Assembly: GCF_017311415.1 (NCBI RefSeq) | Contig: NZ_JAEKIS010000004.1 | Coordinates: 1 to 64,000 of the forward strand | Length of the DNA: 64,000 nt | DNA from: Salipiger abyssi | GTDB lineage: Bacteria; Pseudomonadota; Alphaproteobacteria; Rhodobacterales; Rhodobacteraceae | Direction of reading: 5' to 3' | Shown here: in pieces, positions 44,026 through 53,325 of the stretch | How the letters are laid out: each line of letters begins with the position of its first letter | Numbering within the stretch: the first letter of the stretch is position 1 | Notes under the pieces: generated by a model | Told to the model about the DNA's origin: nothing | Database searches by the model: none | Seen by the model: only the letters and a program-made list of their open reading frames with translations | Made by a program: the position numbers and the translations under genes

Positions 44026-44952
44026 TCAGGGCGTGACTTCGGGCAGTGCGGCGCGCAGCTCGCCCACCGGTCCCCATCGGCGCAGGCAGGAGGCGCGTGT
44101 CAGCGCCAGGAAGCGCCGCGTCACGGAGGACAGTTCGACCCGCGACAGGCAGAGAATGCCCGAGACGAAATTCGGGCTCTCGGGGTCTTCCATCAGCGGC
44201 ACGAGATCGAAGCGTTGGAAGATCGGCGCCATGGTTTTGGCCGTCGAAAGCAACAGTTGCGAACCGCGCATGGTCTCCAGCGCATGCAGCATGGTGTTGC
44301 TGCGCCGCGCAAAGACCCTGCGTGTGCGCAGGGCAAGGCTGGGATCGAAGTCGTATTCGAAGCGGTGATTGATCCAATGATAGTCGAGCAGATCGGCGCG
44401 CGCGATCTTCGCCCGGTCCAGCAACGGATGGGCCGCGTCGCAATAGATGTCGTAGGGTGCCTGAAGCAGCGGTTCGAAAACATAGCGCCCGGTCGCGAGG
44501 GTTTCAGGCGCGACGATGCCGAACGCGAGATCGTAATTCCGGGTTTCGATACCGCGCAGCCGCGCGTTGTGCTCCAGCAGATCCACCTGCACGGTGACCT
44601 CGGGGGCCTCGGCGGCGAAGGCGTTGACCACTTCGGGCAGCACGCCATAGCCCCAGCTGTCGCCGCAGCAGACCCGCAATGTCAGCCGCTGCTGTTCGAC
44701 GAAATGGCCGATCTCCTCCTGTGCACTCTGCAAGGCCCGCACCGCTCGGCTGGCATAGAGATAGAGCGTCCGCCCGGCTTCGGTCAGCTCCATGCCCGAC
44801 CCGGTGCGGCGGAAAAGGCGCGTGCCGAAAGCGTCTTCGAGCTGCCGGATGGTGCGGGACAGCGCCGGCTGCGAGACGTTCAGCTCGTCCGCTGCGGAAG
44901 AGATGTTGCGGCGGTCCGCAACCGCAAGGAAGCGTTGGTAGTCGACGAGCAT
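44026..44952 (-). CDS. LysR family transcriptional regulator (sugar ABC operon)
   Basis: A 308-residue LysR protein with winged helix NISSAADELNVSQPALSRTIRQLEDAFGTRLFRRTGSGMELTEAG and an effector domain. It is divergent from the malFG-like ABC genes with a perfect LysR box in the gap, so it most likely controls them. It reads in the same direction as the FGE gene 107 bases downstream, which may share its transcript. Confidence 0.92.
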   Translation of the reverse strand: MLVDYQRFLAVADRRNISSAADELNVSQPALSRTIRQLEDAFGTRLFRRTGSGMELTEAGRTLYLYASRAVRALQSAQEEIGHFVEQQRLTLRVCCGDSWGYGVLPEVVNAFAAEAPEVTVQVDLLEHNARLRGIETRNYDLAFGIVAPETLATGRYVFEPLLQAPYDIYCDAAHPLLDRAKIARADLLDYHWINHRFEYDFDPSLALRTRRVFARRSNTMLHALETMRGSQLLLSTAKTMAPIFQRFDLVPLMEDPESPNFVSGILCLSRVELSSVTRRFLALTRASCLRRWGPVGELRAALPEVTP

Positions 44953-44965
44953 CGCGCGGCCTCAT

Positions 44966-44986
44966 GGTATGCGTTTTGTTGATACC
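44966..44986. promoter_or_regulatory. LysR box in divergent gap upstream of sugar ABC operon
   Basis: GGTAT-N11-ATACC is a perfect inverted repeat with the classical T-N11-A geometry, 14 bases upstream of the LysR gene start and 67 bases before the ABC permease start. Confidence 0.6.
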
Positions 44987-45052
44987 TTATTCGAATTTGA
45001 TATTTGCGGGAAGGGGAACATTCTGCGACACCCTCCGCGAGGAGGAGGCACC

Positions 45053-45940
45053 ATGCCCGGAAAAACCAATAGGGGTCTTTGGCCCCTTATCATGCCCACC
45101 TTTCTGGCACTGGTGGCGATCACCGTGCTTCCGATCCTCGTGACGCTCGGTATCAGTTTATTCTATGTCGATCTCACAATGCCCGGCATGACCCGCTTTG
45201 CCGGCCTCGAAAACTATTTCGAGCTGTTCCAGGATTCGCGCTTTCTCAATTCGCTGACGGTCACCGCCAAGCTGATCTTCATTCCCGTCGCGCTTCAGAT
45301 CGTCATCGGGCTGCTGCTGGCGATGGTACTCAAGGAAAAGCTGCCGGGCACCGGCTGGATGCGCATGGCCTTCCTGCTGCCAGCGGTGATCCCGCCGGCC
45401 GTCAGCGGCCTTGTCTGGAAGCTGTTCATCGTGCCAGGTGCCGGCGGTCTCAGCTATCTCGGCCATGTTATCGGCGTGGATCTGAGCCTCGATCTGCTCA
45501 GCATGCCCGGCAGCGCCCTGACGCTGGTTATCGTTACCTCGGTCTGGGTCGGCACGCCCTTTGTCGCGCTTCTGATGCTCTCGGCGCTCGAAAGCCTCGG
45601 CGAAGAGCAATATGAAGCCGCCCGCATCGACGGCGCCTCGTGGTTCCAGGCGCATTGGCACATCTCGCTGCCCGAGATCCGCCCGGTGATCCTCACCGTC
45701 GCCGTGTTCCGCATTCTGGAGGCGCTGGCGATCTTTCCGATCATCTTCGTGCTGACCGGCGGCGGGCCTGCGGGCGCCACGGAGCCGATCAACTACTATG
45801 CCTATGTCAACGGGTTCGAATACCTGCGCGTCGACTATGCCGCCACGATCATCTTTTTCTTCTTCGTGGTGATGATGGGCATCTGCTCCCCCTTCCTGAT
45901 CAATATCGCGCGCCGCGAAAGCAGCGAGGAGGCCCGCTGA
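45053..45940 (+). CDS. Sugar-type ABC transporter permease (MalF/UgpA-like)
   Basis: A 295-residue permease with six membrane helices and the EAA loop EQYEAARIDGASWFQAHWHISLPEIRPV of carbohydrate importers. GAGGAGG before the ATG at 45053 fixes the start; the longer open frame is upstream leader. It begins the operon permease-permease-binding protein-sulfatase-ATPase-dehydrogenase. Confidence 0.94.
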   Translation: MPGKTNRGLWPLIMPTFLALVAITVLPILVTLGISLFYVDLTMPGMTRFAGLENYFELFQDSRFLNSLTVTAKLIFIPVALQIVIGLLLAMVLKEKLPGTGWMRMAFLLPAVIPPAVSGLVWKLFIVPGAGGLSYLGHVIGVDLSLDLLSMPGSALTLVIVTSVWVGTPFVALLMLSALESLGEEQYEAARIDGASWFQAHWHISLPEIRPVILTVAVFRILEALAIFPIIFVLTGGGPAGATEPINYYAYVNGFEYLRVDYAATIIFFFFVVMMGICSPFLINIARRESSEEAR

Positions 45941-46758
45941 TGCTGCGCACCCGGGAAAAGATCTTCTGCTATGTCGTCGCCTTCGCGTTCATCCTGTTCC
46001 TGCTGGCGCCGATTGTCTGGCTGCTGTCTACATCGTTCAAGGGGCAGCTCGACATCTTCGCCGACCCGCCGCGGCTGATCGCGACGGTCACGCTCGACAA
46101 TTACCGCGAGGTTCTGGGCGACCGCGACTTCATGCACTCGTTCCTGAACTCGATTCTTGTGTCGAGCGGCACGGTCATCCTGTCGATGATCCTGGCGCTG
46201 CCTGCCGCCTACGGGCTGTCGCGGCTGCGCTCGAAGACCAAGGTGGGGCTCCTGTCCTGGGTGCTGCTGGTGCGCGCGGCGCCGGGGATGATCTATGTGA
46301 TCCCTTACTTCATGGCCTTCAACGAACTTGGGCTCATGGACACCAAGGCCGGGCTTATCCTGATCAACACGGTGTTTACCGCGCCGCTGGCGATCTGGAT
46401 CCTGATTTCCTTTTTCGACGGCGTGCCCGGCGAGATCGAGGAAGCCGCCTTTGTCGATGGCGCGACCCGCTGGCAGACCTTCACACGCGTGGCGCTGCCG
46501 ATGGCGGCGCCGGGCATCGCCTCGGCCGCGATCCTCGTTTTCATCTTTTCGTGGAACGAGTTCCTGTTCGCGCTGACCATGACCCGCTTCGAGAGCAAGA
46601 CCGCCGCCGTCGCGATCCTGAACTACATGGGCTACGAGGGCACCGAATGGGGCAAGATCGCCGCCGCCGGCATCCTGATCCTGCTGCCCGTCGCCATCTT
46701 CGCAATCGGTATCCGCAAGTATTTCGTCCAGACCTCCGCCGGAGGGGTGAAGGGATGA
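45940..46758 (+). CDS. Sugar-type ABC transporter permease (MalG/UgpE-like)
   Basis: A 272-residue six-helix permease with the EAA loop EIEEAAFVDGATRWQTFTRVALPMAAPG. The ATG overlaps the first permease stop (TGATG), which argues for coupled synthesis of the heterodimer. The preceding longer frame is a shadow of that gene. Confidence 0.95.
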   Translation: MLRTREKIFCYVVAFAFILFLLAPIVWLLSTSFKGQLDIFADPPRLIATVTLDNYREVLGDRDFMHSFLNSILVSSGTVILSMILALPAAYGLSRLRSKTKVGLLSWVLLVRAAPGMIYVIPYFMAFNELGLMDTKAGLILINTVFTAPLAIWILISFFDGVPGEIEEAAFVDGATRWQTFTRVALPMAAPGIASAAILVFIFSWNEFLFALTMTRFESKTAAVAILNYMGYEGTEWGKIAAAGILILLPVAIFAIGIRKYFVQTSAGGVKG

Positions 46759-46787
46759 CGACGATGTTTCACCAAGGGAGGAAAACC

Positions 46788-48104
46788 ATGAAACGCTTTG
46801 TAAACAGGCTGGCGACAGGTGTCGCGTTCGCCGCGCTGACGGCAGGTGTCGCCAGCGCCCAGGACAAGCCCTATGAGGGTGTCACCCTGCGCGTGCTTAG
46901 TACCCAGCAGCCCTGGGACACCGCTGTAGAGGCGATGATCGACGAATATGAAGAAGAGACCGGTGCGCGGGTGGTTTTCGACCTCTACGCCTTCGGGCAG
47001 GCGGTGCAGAAGGTGGGTGTCGAGCTGTCCACCGGCTCTTCGGCCTATGACGTCTTCTTCCTCGAAGCCTCGGACGTGCCGCGCTATGCCGCCGGCGGAC
47101 GCCTGGCGCCGTTGAGCGTGATGGCGGCGGATGCGGATTACGACGCCGAGGATCTGATCGCCTCGACCCGCGAAGCCTTTACCTATGACGGTGAGATCTA
47201 TGGCGTGCCCTATTTCGCCGCCACGCAGCTCTACTACTGGAACGCCGAGCAGCTTTCCGAGGCCGGGGTCGATGCGCCGCCCGCCACCTTCGAGGACATG
47301 CTCGCCATGTGCGAGACGCTGAAGGAAAAGGGCATTGCCCCCTGCACCGCGCTGCGCGGCAAACCCAACACCTCGGAGAACATCTGGTACTGGACGCAGA
47401 TCATGCTGGGTGAAGGCGGCCACTGGGTCGCGGATTTCCCCAATGACATGACCCCGACGGTCAACTCGCCCGAAGCGGTGCGTGCCGCCGAGATCTATGC
47501 CGAGCTGCTCACCGAACACGGTATTCCGGGCTCGGTTTCCGCCGGCTATGACGATGTGGTTGTCGCGATCCAGCAGGGCAACGTGCCGATGGTCGTCGAG
47601 GGCGCGCCGCTGGCGGGCCGCATTCTCGACCCTGAGCTGTCCAAGGTCAGCGGCAAGCTGGGCTTTGCTCCGCCGCCGGGTGGCTCGGCCGGGCTGCAAG
47701 CGCCGTTCACCGCACAGGGCTGGGCCGTCGGCGCGGCTTCGCGCAACCTCGAAGCCGCGCAGGATTTCGTGCTCTGGGCGACCTCGAAGGAAACCGTCAA
47801 GGCGGTGACGCTGAATTCGCCCTTCGTGGCCGTGACCCGCGACTCGGTCTGGGAAGATCCCGACTTCATCGAAGCGCATGGCTATGATTTCGGCAACGGC
47901 TCCTTCACCGAAGCCTATGCCGAGGCGCTCGCTGCCGGTGACCCGCTCTACCGCCTGCCGATCCCGGAATTCCGGTCGATGGGCGACCGCGTGGGCCTTG
48001 CCCTTCAGGAGATCGTAACCGGAGAAGCCTCTGCACAAGAGGCGCTCGACGAGGCGCAGGAGGACGTGACGCGCATCCTCAAGCGCGGCGGTTACCTCGA
48101 CTGA
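46788..48104 (+). CDS. Sugar-type ABC transporter solute-binding protein (family 1)
   Basis: A 438-residue extracellular binding protein. Signal peptide RFVNRLATGVAFAALTAGVASAQ; mature part with VTLRVLSTQQPWDTAVEAMIDEYEEETGARV and YGVPYFAATQLYYWNAE, typical of family 1 carbohydrate or polyol binders. GGGAGG seven bases before the ATG at 46788 fixes the start. The gene is followed by a very strong hairpin. Ligand probably a sugar or polyol, perhaps sulfated because a sulfatase gene follows in the same operon. Confidence 0.94.
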   Translation: MKRFVNRLATGVAFAALTAGVASAQDKPYEGVTLRVLSTQQPWDTAVEAMIDEYEEETGARVVFDLYAFGQAVQKVGVELSTGSSAYDVFFLEASDVPRYAAGGRLAPLSVMAADADYDAEDLIASTREAFTYDGEIYGVPYFAATQLYYWNAEQLSEAGVDAPPATFEDMLAMCETLKEKGIAPCTALRGKPNTSENIWYWTQIMLGEGGHWVADFPNDMTPTVNSPEAVRAAEIYAELLTEHGIPGSVSAGYDDVVVAIQQGNVPMVVEGAPLAGRILDPELSKVSGKLGFAPPPGGSAGLQAPFTAQGWAVGAASRNLEAAQDFVLWATSKETVKAVTLNSPFVAVTRDSVWEDPDFIEAHGYDFGNGSFTEAYAEALAAGDPLYRLPIPEFRSMGDRVGLALQEIVTGEASAQEALDEAQEDVTRILKRGGYLD

Positions 48105-48120
48105 TGCCCTGACGCGATGG

Positions 48121-48157
48121 CCGGCGGCGGCAGGTCTCTCCTCTCTGCCGCCGCCGG
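48121..48157 (+). other. Strong intercistronic hairpin after sugar-binding protein gene
   Basis: CCGGCGGCGGCAG and CTGCCGCCGCCGG form a perfect 13-bp stem with an 11-base loop 16 bases after the stop codon. There is no U-tract, so a role in mRNA stability or partial read-through is likelier than full termination. Confidence 0.65.
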
Positions 48158-48220
48158 TCTGCTGCCGATCCGTATTCACGCCACCGCGCCAGCGGCGCGG
48201 CAACGCAAGAGCCTTGCCCG

Positions 48221-49678
48221 ATGACCCGACCCAACATCCTGTGGATCTGTACCGACCAGCAGCGCTGGGATACGATCCGGGCGCTCGGCGCCGCGGCGGC
48301 GCAGACCCCGCATCTCGACCGGCTGACGGAGGAAGGCACCGCCTTTACCCGCGCCTATTGCCAGAGCCCGATCTGCACCCCCAGCCGCAGCTCGTTCCTG
48401 ACCGGCATGTACCCCGCCGCGCATCAGGTTCAGCGCAATGGCAACGCTTATTTCCCCGACCACCTGACACTGGTGCCGCAGATATTTCGCGATGCCGGCT
48501 ATCGAACCGGGCTGATCGGCAAGCTGCATCTCTCGGCGGCACAGAACCGGATCGAAACGCGGCCCGAACGCGACGGTTATGAAGAATTCTACTGGTCGCA
48601 GCACCCGGGCAACGACTGGCCCGAGGGTCACGATTATGCCGACTGGCTCGCCGAGCGCGGCCAGAGCGCCGCGGCCTTCGACGAAAGCCACGACCTCATC
48701 AGCCATCCGGTCACCGCCGAGCATAGCCAGGTTGCCTGGGCGGCGGACCGCGCGCTGAGCTTTATCGACCGCGCCGACGGGCGGCCGTGGATGCTGACGA
48801 TCAATGTCTATGATCCGCACCCGCCCTTCGATCCGCCGAAATCATGGTATGACCGTTTCGATCCGGCGGATATGCCGCGGCCGGTCTTCGCCGAGAGCGA
48901 TCTTGCGCATCACGACCGGCTGAAGGGCGTGGATCAGCAGACGCAGGCGCCGGGCGATCCGATGCGCCTGCCCGATCCGGACGCGCCGCAAGCGGCGACC
49001 CATGACAGCCCGCCCGAACGCTACGACGTGCTGGCGGTGCGCGCGGCCTATTACGCCATGGTGGCGATGGTCGACGACATGGTCGGCCAGCTTCTCGACA
49101 GGCTCGACGCCAGCGGCCAGCGGCAGGACACGCTGGTGCTGTTCATGAGCGATCACGGCGAGATGCTGGGCGATCACGGGCTGCTCTACAAGGGCTGCCG
49201 CTTCTACGAGGGGCTGGTGCATGTTCCCATGATCCTGTCGCAGCCGGGCCGGGTGCAGCAGGGCGTGAAGGCCACCGGCCTGGCCGAGCTGGTCGATATC
49301 CCTGCCACGCTCTGCGATGCGGCAGGGCTCGAGGTGCCGGTGCAGAACCAGGGCCGCTCGCTCTGGCCGGTGCTGACCGGGCAGGCACCTGCCGACGAGA
49401 TCAAGCCCTATGTGCTCTGCGAATATCACGACGCGCTGGCCTTTCCCGGCAGCACCGGCTCGCGCGGGTCGATGTATTTCGATGGGCGCCATAAGCTCGT
49501 TGTCTATCATGATCTCGAAACCGGCGAGCTTTTCGACCTTGCCGCCGATCCCGGCGAGTTGCACGACCTCTGGACCGACGAGGGCAGCGCCGGGCTGCGC
49601 GCCGAGCTGGTTCTGAAACATTTCTCCGCCATGATGCGCGTCACCGGCGCGGGTCCTGAGCGCGTGGCGAATTTCTAG
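48221..49678 (+). CDS. Sulfatase, type I (formylglycine) family, no signal peptide (sulfatase 3)
   Basis: A 485-residue sulfatase with motif CTPSR at C52, N-terminal metal motif CTDQQ (D12) and second metal motif [12 protein letters not shown]. No signal peptide. It sits between the binding-protein and ATPase genes of a sugar ABC transporter, which suggests it removes sulfate from the imported sugar or polyol inside the cell. General S1-type features; no subfamily can be assigned by eye. The sulfatase splits an otherwise standard transporter operon. Confidence 0.93.
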   Translation: MTRPNILWICTDQQRWDTIRALGAAAAQTPHLDRLTEEGTAFTRAYCQSPICTPSRSSFLTGMYPAAHQVQRNGNAYFPDHLTLVPQIFRDAGYRTGLIGKLHLSAAQNRIETRPERDGYEEFYWSQHPGNDWPEGHDYADWLAERGQSAAAFDESHDLISHPVTAEHSQVAWAADRALSFIDRADGRPWMLTINVYDPHPPFDPPKSWYDRFDPADMPRPVFAESDLAHHDRLKGVDQQTQAPGDPMRLPDPDAPQAATHDSPPERYDVLAVRAAYYAMVAMVDDMVGQLLDRLDASGQRQDTLVLFMSDHGEMLGDHGLLYKGCRFYEGLVHVPMILSQPGRVQQGVKATGLAELVDIPATLCDAAGLEVPVQNQGRSLWPVLTGQAPADEIKPYVLCEYHDALAFPGSTGSRGSMYFDGRHKLVVYHDLETGELFDLAADPGELHDLWTDEGSAGLRAELVLKHFSAMMRVTGAGPERVANF

Positions 49679-49709
49679 GTCCGCCCGGACCCGGATGGAA
49701 GGAAACCCG

Positions 49710-50708
49710 ATGGCAGACGTCACTCTCAACAAACTCACCAAGAGCTTCGGCCCGGTCGAGGTCATTCCCGAGCTGGACCTCACTATTCCCTCGGGTTCGT
49801 TCACCGTGCTGGTCGGCCCTTCGGGCTGCGGCAAGTCCACGCTGCTGCGGATGATCGCCGGGCTCGACGATCCCACCACCGGCGGGCTGGAGATCGACGG
49901 CGACAACGTGCTGGGCAAGCAGCCCTCGGATCGTGGTATCGCCATGGTGTTCCAGAGCTATGCGCTCTATCCGCATATGAGCGTGCGCGAGAATATCAGT
50001 TTCGGGCTGCGCCTCGCCAAGACCGATCCCACCGAGATCGACGCCCGCGTCGAGGAGGCCTCCAAGATCCTGCAACTCGACCCGCTGCTCGACCGCAAGC
50101 CCAAGCAGCTTTCCGGCGGTCAGCGCCAGCGGGTCGCCATCGGTCGGGCCATCGTGCGCCACCCCAAGGTGTTTCTGTTCGACGAGCCGCTGTCCAATCT
50201 CGACGCGGCGCTGCGCGGGCAGATGCGGGTCGAGATCATGGAGCTGCACAAGCGGCTCAAGGCGACGATGATCTACGTCACCCATGACCAGGTCGAGGCG
50301 ATGACGATGGCCGACCGCATCGTGGTGCTGAACAAGGGCAATATCGAGCAGGTTGGCGCGCCGCTGGAGCTTTACGACACGCCGCAGACGCCGTTTGTGG
50401 CCGGCTTCATCGGGTCGCCCAAGATGAACATGATCGAGGGTGCCGAGGCAGAGGCCCATGGGGGGGATCTGCTGGGCGTCCGGCCCGAGGACATCACGCT
50501 GTCGACCGAGGGCAGCGGCTGGTCCGGCCGGATCACCCTGATCGAGCAGCTTGGCAGCGACAGCTACGCCCATGTCGTCACCGAACACGGTGCGATGATC
50601 GTGCGGTGCGGGCGTGAGGCTTCGGACTGGCTCGACCGCGAGGTGGTGCTGACCCCGGCCTCCGACAAGCTGCATATCTTCCGCAACGGTCATCGCGTCA
50701 GCGCCTGA
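49710..50708 (+). CDS. Sugar-type ABC transporter ATPase (MalK/UgpC-like)
   Basis: A 332-residue ATPase: Walker [10 protein letters not shown] (36-44), signature LSGGQRQR near 133, Walker [13 protein letters not shown], and a C-terminal TOBE-type regulatory domain (GVRPEDITL). The C-terminal domain is somewhat shorter than in MalK. AAGGAAA precedes the ATG at 49710; an ATG at 49695 is less well placed. It powers the two permeases at 45053-46758. Confidence 0.94.
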   Translation: MADVTLNKLTKSFGPVEVIPELDLTIPSGSFTVLVGPSGCGKSTLLRMIAGLDDPTTGGLEIDGDNVLGKQPSDRGIAMVFQSYALYPHMSVRENISFGLRLAKTDPTEIDARVEEASKILQLDPLLDRKPKQLSGGQRQRVAIGRAIVRHPKVFLFDEPLSNLDAALRGQMRVEIMELHKRLKATMIYVTHDQVEAMTMADRIVVLNKGNIEQVGAPLELYDTPQTPFVAGFIGSPKMNMIEGAEAEAHGGDLLGVRPEDITLSTEGSGWSGRITLIEQLGSDSYAHVVTEHGAMIVRCGREASDWLDREVVLTPASDKLHIFRNGHRVSA

Positions 50709-50730
50709 CCACCCATCCAGGATCCAGAAA

Positions 50731-51774
50731 ATGACGGAACAGACAGCCCTCGTACTCGAAGAGAAGGGCAAGCTTTCGATCCGCGACATCGACCTTGCCC
50801 AAAGCGTCGGCCCCGACGACGTGCAGATCGCCATTCACACCGTCGGGATCTGTGGCTCTGACGTGCATTACTACACGCATGGCCGCATCGGCCAGTTCGT
50901 GGTGAACGCGCCGATGGTACTCGGCCACGAGGCGGCGGGCACGGTAACGGCGGTGGGCGACCGGGTGAGCCATCTGGCCGTGGGCGACCGGGTGTGCATG
51001 GAGCCGGGCATCCCCGACATGACCTCGCGCGCCAGCAAGCTCGGCATCTACAACGTCGATCCGGCGGTGACCTTCTGGGCCACGCCGCCGATCCACGGCT
51101 GCCTGACGCCCTCGGTCGTGCATCCGGCGGCCTTTACCTACAAGCTGCCGGACAACGTCAGCTTTGCCGAAGGCGCCATGGTCGAACCTTTCGCCATCGG
51201 CATGCAGGCCGCCGCCAAGGCAAAGATTGTGCCGGGCGATGTGGGTCTTGTGATCGGCGCCGGCCCCATCGGCGTGATGACCGCACTGGCCGCGCTCGCG
51301 GGCGGTTGCGCGCGGGTGATGATCTATGACGTGGTGGCCGAGAAACTCCAGGTCGCGGGCCAGTACGAGGGCGTGATCGCGCTCGACCCGGCGCGGCCTG
51401 TGGACACACAAGTGCTGGAGGCCACCGGCGGCTGGGGCGCGGATGTGGTGTTCGAATGCTCGGGGCATCCGTCGGCGTTCAAGACGCTCTTCGCAACGCC
51501 TCGCCCTGGTGGCTGCGTGGTCTTTGTCGGCATGCCGGTGGACGATTTCCGGTTCGATCTCGTCGCGGCGCAGGCCAAGGAGCTGCGGATGGAGACGGTG
51601 TTTCGCTACGCCAATGTCTACGACCGCGCCATCGAGTTGATCGCATCGGGAAAGATCGACCTCAAGCCGCTGATCTCGGGCACCTTCCCCTTCGAGCAGT
51701 CGGTCGAGGCCTTCGACCGCGCGGTCGAGGCGCGGCCCACGGACGTCAAGCTTCAGATCACGCTGCCCGGCTGA
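50731..51774 (+). CDS. Zinc-dependent polyol dehydrogenase (xylitol/D-xylulose reductase-like)
   Basis: A 347-residue medium-chain dehydrogenase. Catalytic zinc ligands fit C41 (GICGSDVH), H66 and E67 (GHEAAG) and E152 (VEPFA); the Rossmann motif is GAGPIG (176-181) and an aspartate after the second strand (MIYDVV) points to NAD. The cysteine cluster for a structural zinc is missing, as in the rhizobial-type xylitol dehydrogenases with CMEPGIP. It ends the sugar ABC and sulfatase operon and would oxidise the released polyol to a ketose. Confidence 0.9.
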   Translation: MTEQTALVLEEKGKLSIRDIDLAQSVGPDDVQIAIHTVGICGSDVHYYTHGRIGQFVVNAPMVLGHEAAGTVTAVGDRVSHLAVGDRVCMEPGIPDMTSRASKLGIYNVDPAVTFWATPPIHGCLTPSVVHPAAFTYKLPDNVSFAEGAMVEPFAIGMQAAAKAKIVPGDVGLVIGAGPIGVMTALAALAGGCARVMIYDVVAEKLQVAGQYEGVIALDPARPVDTQVLEATGGWGADVVFECSGHPSAFKTLFATPRPGGCVVFVGMPVDDFRFDLVAAQAKELRMETVFRYANVYDRAIELIASGKIDLKPLISGTFPFEQSVEAFDRAVEARPTDVKLQITLPG

Positions 51775-51780
51775 CCGGGC

Positions 51781-51814
51781 CGCCCCGGCCCGGAGCGGTC
51801 TCACGGCCGGGGCG
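51781..51814. terminator. Hairpin terminator between convergent dehydrogenase and sulfatase 4
   Basis: CGCCCCGGCC and GGCCGGGGCG make a perfect 10-bp stem with a 14-base loop in the 48-base gap between the two convergent stops. No long U-tract on either strand; a bidirectional stop or mRNA end protector. Confidence 0.55.
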
Positions 51815-51822
51815 CGTTTGCG

Positions 51823-53307
51823 TCAGCCCGCCTTTGCGCCCGGCTCGATCACCACGGAAGGATCAAGGGGTTTGACGGGGGGGAACTGTAGGCCGCGCTG
51901 ACCGGTCAGGCCGCGATTGTCCATGGCCGCGCGCTCGGGCGCGGGGCAGCCGATGAGCGTGCCGTCGCTGACCCAGGACAGGTCTTCGCCATAGAGCTCT
52001 CCGAGCAGTCGCCGCTCCAGCGCGGCGCGGATCTCGGCACAGGCTGGATCGGCAGAGAGATCGCGGGTCTCGTTCGGGTCGTTGGCGAGATCGAAGAGCT
52101 GCACCCGGTTGCCCGCCGGATACCAGATCAGCTTGTGCGTCGCGTCGGTGACCATGCGCATGGCGCCGGCACCCTCCATCGCCTCGCAATAGAGATGATC
52201 GCGTTGCGCGGGCCCTGCGAGCGACTCGCCGCAGCAGCTTTCGGGGATCTCGATCCCCGCCATGTCGAGCAGGGTGGGCATGATGTCCTGCAACCCGGCG
52301 AGCCGGGTATCGACCGCCCCCGCCGCGAACCGGTCGCCATCCGGGCGGTCGAGCAGGATCATCGGAATGCCGACCGAGCCTTCCAGCATGGCGCGCTTGG
52401 CATAGAGCCCGTGATCGCCCAGCATGTCGCCGTGATCGGCGATGAACCCGATCACGGTGTTTTCCAGCAGGTTCTCTTCGCGCAGCGTGCCGATGATCAG
52501 GCGGATCTGGTGGTCGATATGGGTGCAGAGCGCGTAATAGGCACGCCGCGCCTCGGTCAGCCGTTCGGGCGTCAGCCGGTCCCAGTACGCGCGCATATTG
52601 GCCAGCGCATAGGGCAGGTCCGCGTCGCCAGACCAGTCGCTTTCGACCGGCGGCAGCACGTCGCGCATGCGGTAGCGGTCGAGGTATTCCGTCAGAGGCG
52701 CCAGCGGCGGGTGCGGATGGGTGTAGGAGACGTGCCAGAAGGCCGGGCGTGTGGGGTCGCGGCGCTTGATCGTCTTGCAGGCCTCGCGGGTGGTCCAGTT
52801 GGTGACGTGGTGGCGCTCGTCCAGATGCCAGGGGCGCCAGGAATATTCGTTGTTGCTCATGCCATGCATGAACTGCTCGCCCGCATGGCCCTGTTCGCCG
52901 AGATATTCGTCGTAATCGTCGAACCCGTCGAGCCCCGAGCGGCCCTCTTCGGCGAGCTTCACGTCGTCAAAGCCGATCCGGTCGCGGGGCGGGAAGACAT
53001 GCAGCTTTCCGATTGCCGCGGTCTGGTATCCAGCGGCGCGGAAACATCCCGCCAGCGTCGGCATGTCGGGCATGCGCAGGTCGGGGCGGAAGCGGCGGTC
53101 GCCATGCGCGCGCGCATTGGTGCCGGTCATCAGCCCGCGCCGCGCCGGTCCGCAGATCGGGGTTTCGGAATAGGCGCGGGAAAACCGCGTGCCGCTGGCG
53201 CAGAGCCGGTTGAGCGTCGGCGTTTCGATGTCGCTGCGGCCTGCGGCCTCGATCAGATGGCCGGGCCATTGGTCGACGCAGATCAGCAGGAAGTTCGTGT
53301 CGTCCAT
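51823..53307 (-). CDS. Sulfatase, type I (formylglycine) family, no signal peptide (sulfatase 4)
   Basis: A 494-residue sulfatase with motif CGPAR at C52, metal motifs VDQW (D12) and IADHGDMLGDHG. It resembles sulfatase 1 over the whole length: GKLHVFPPRDRIGFDD, HGMSNNEY and FWHVSYTHPHPPL are shared exactly. This points to duplication within the region. No signal peptide. It follows the RpiR regulator gene by 18 bases and is probably cotranscribed with it. Confidence 0.93.
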   Translation of the reverse strand: MDDTNFLLICVDQWPGHLIEAAGRSDIETPTLNRLCASGTRFSRAYSETPICGPARRGLMTGTNARAHGDRRFRPDLRMPDMPTLAGCFRAAGYQTAAIGKLHVFPPRDRIGFDDVKLAEEGRSGLDGFDDYDEYLGEQGHAGEQFMHGMSNNEYSWRPWHLDERHHVTNWTTREACKTIKRRDPTRPAFWHVSYTHPHPPLAPLTEYLDRYRMRDVLPPVESDWSGDADLPYALANMRAYWDRLTPERLTEARRAYYALCTHIDHQIRLIIGTLREENLLENTVIGFIADHGDMLGDHGLYAKRAMLEGSVGIPMILLDRPDGDRFAAGAVDTRLAGLQDIMPTLLDMAGIEIPESCCGESLAGPAQRDHLYCEAMEGAGAMRMVTDATHKLIWYPAGNRVQLFDLANDPNETRDLSADPACAEIRAALERRLLGELYGEDLSWVSDGTLIGCPAPERAAMDNRGLTGQRGLQFPPVKPLDPSVVIEPGAKAG

Positions 53308-53325
53308 CGGGGGGTCCTTTGTGTG

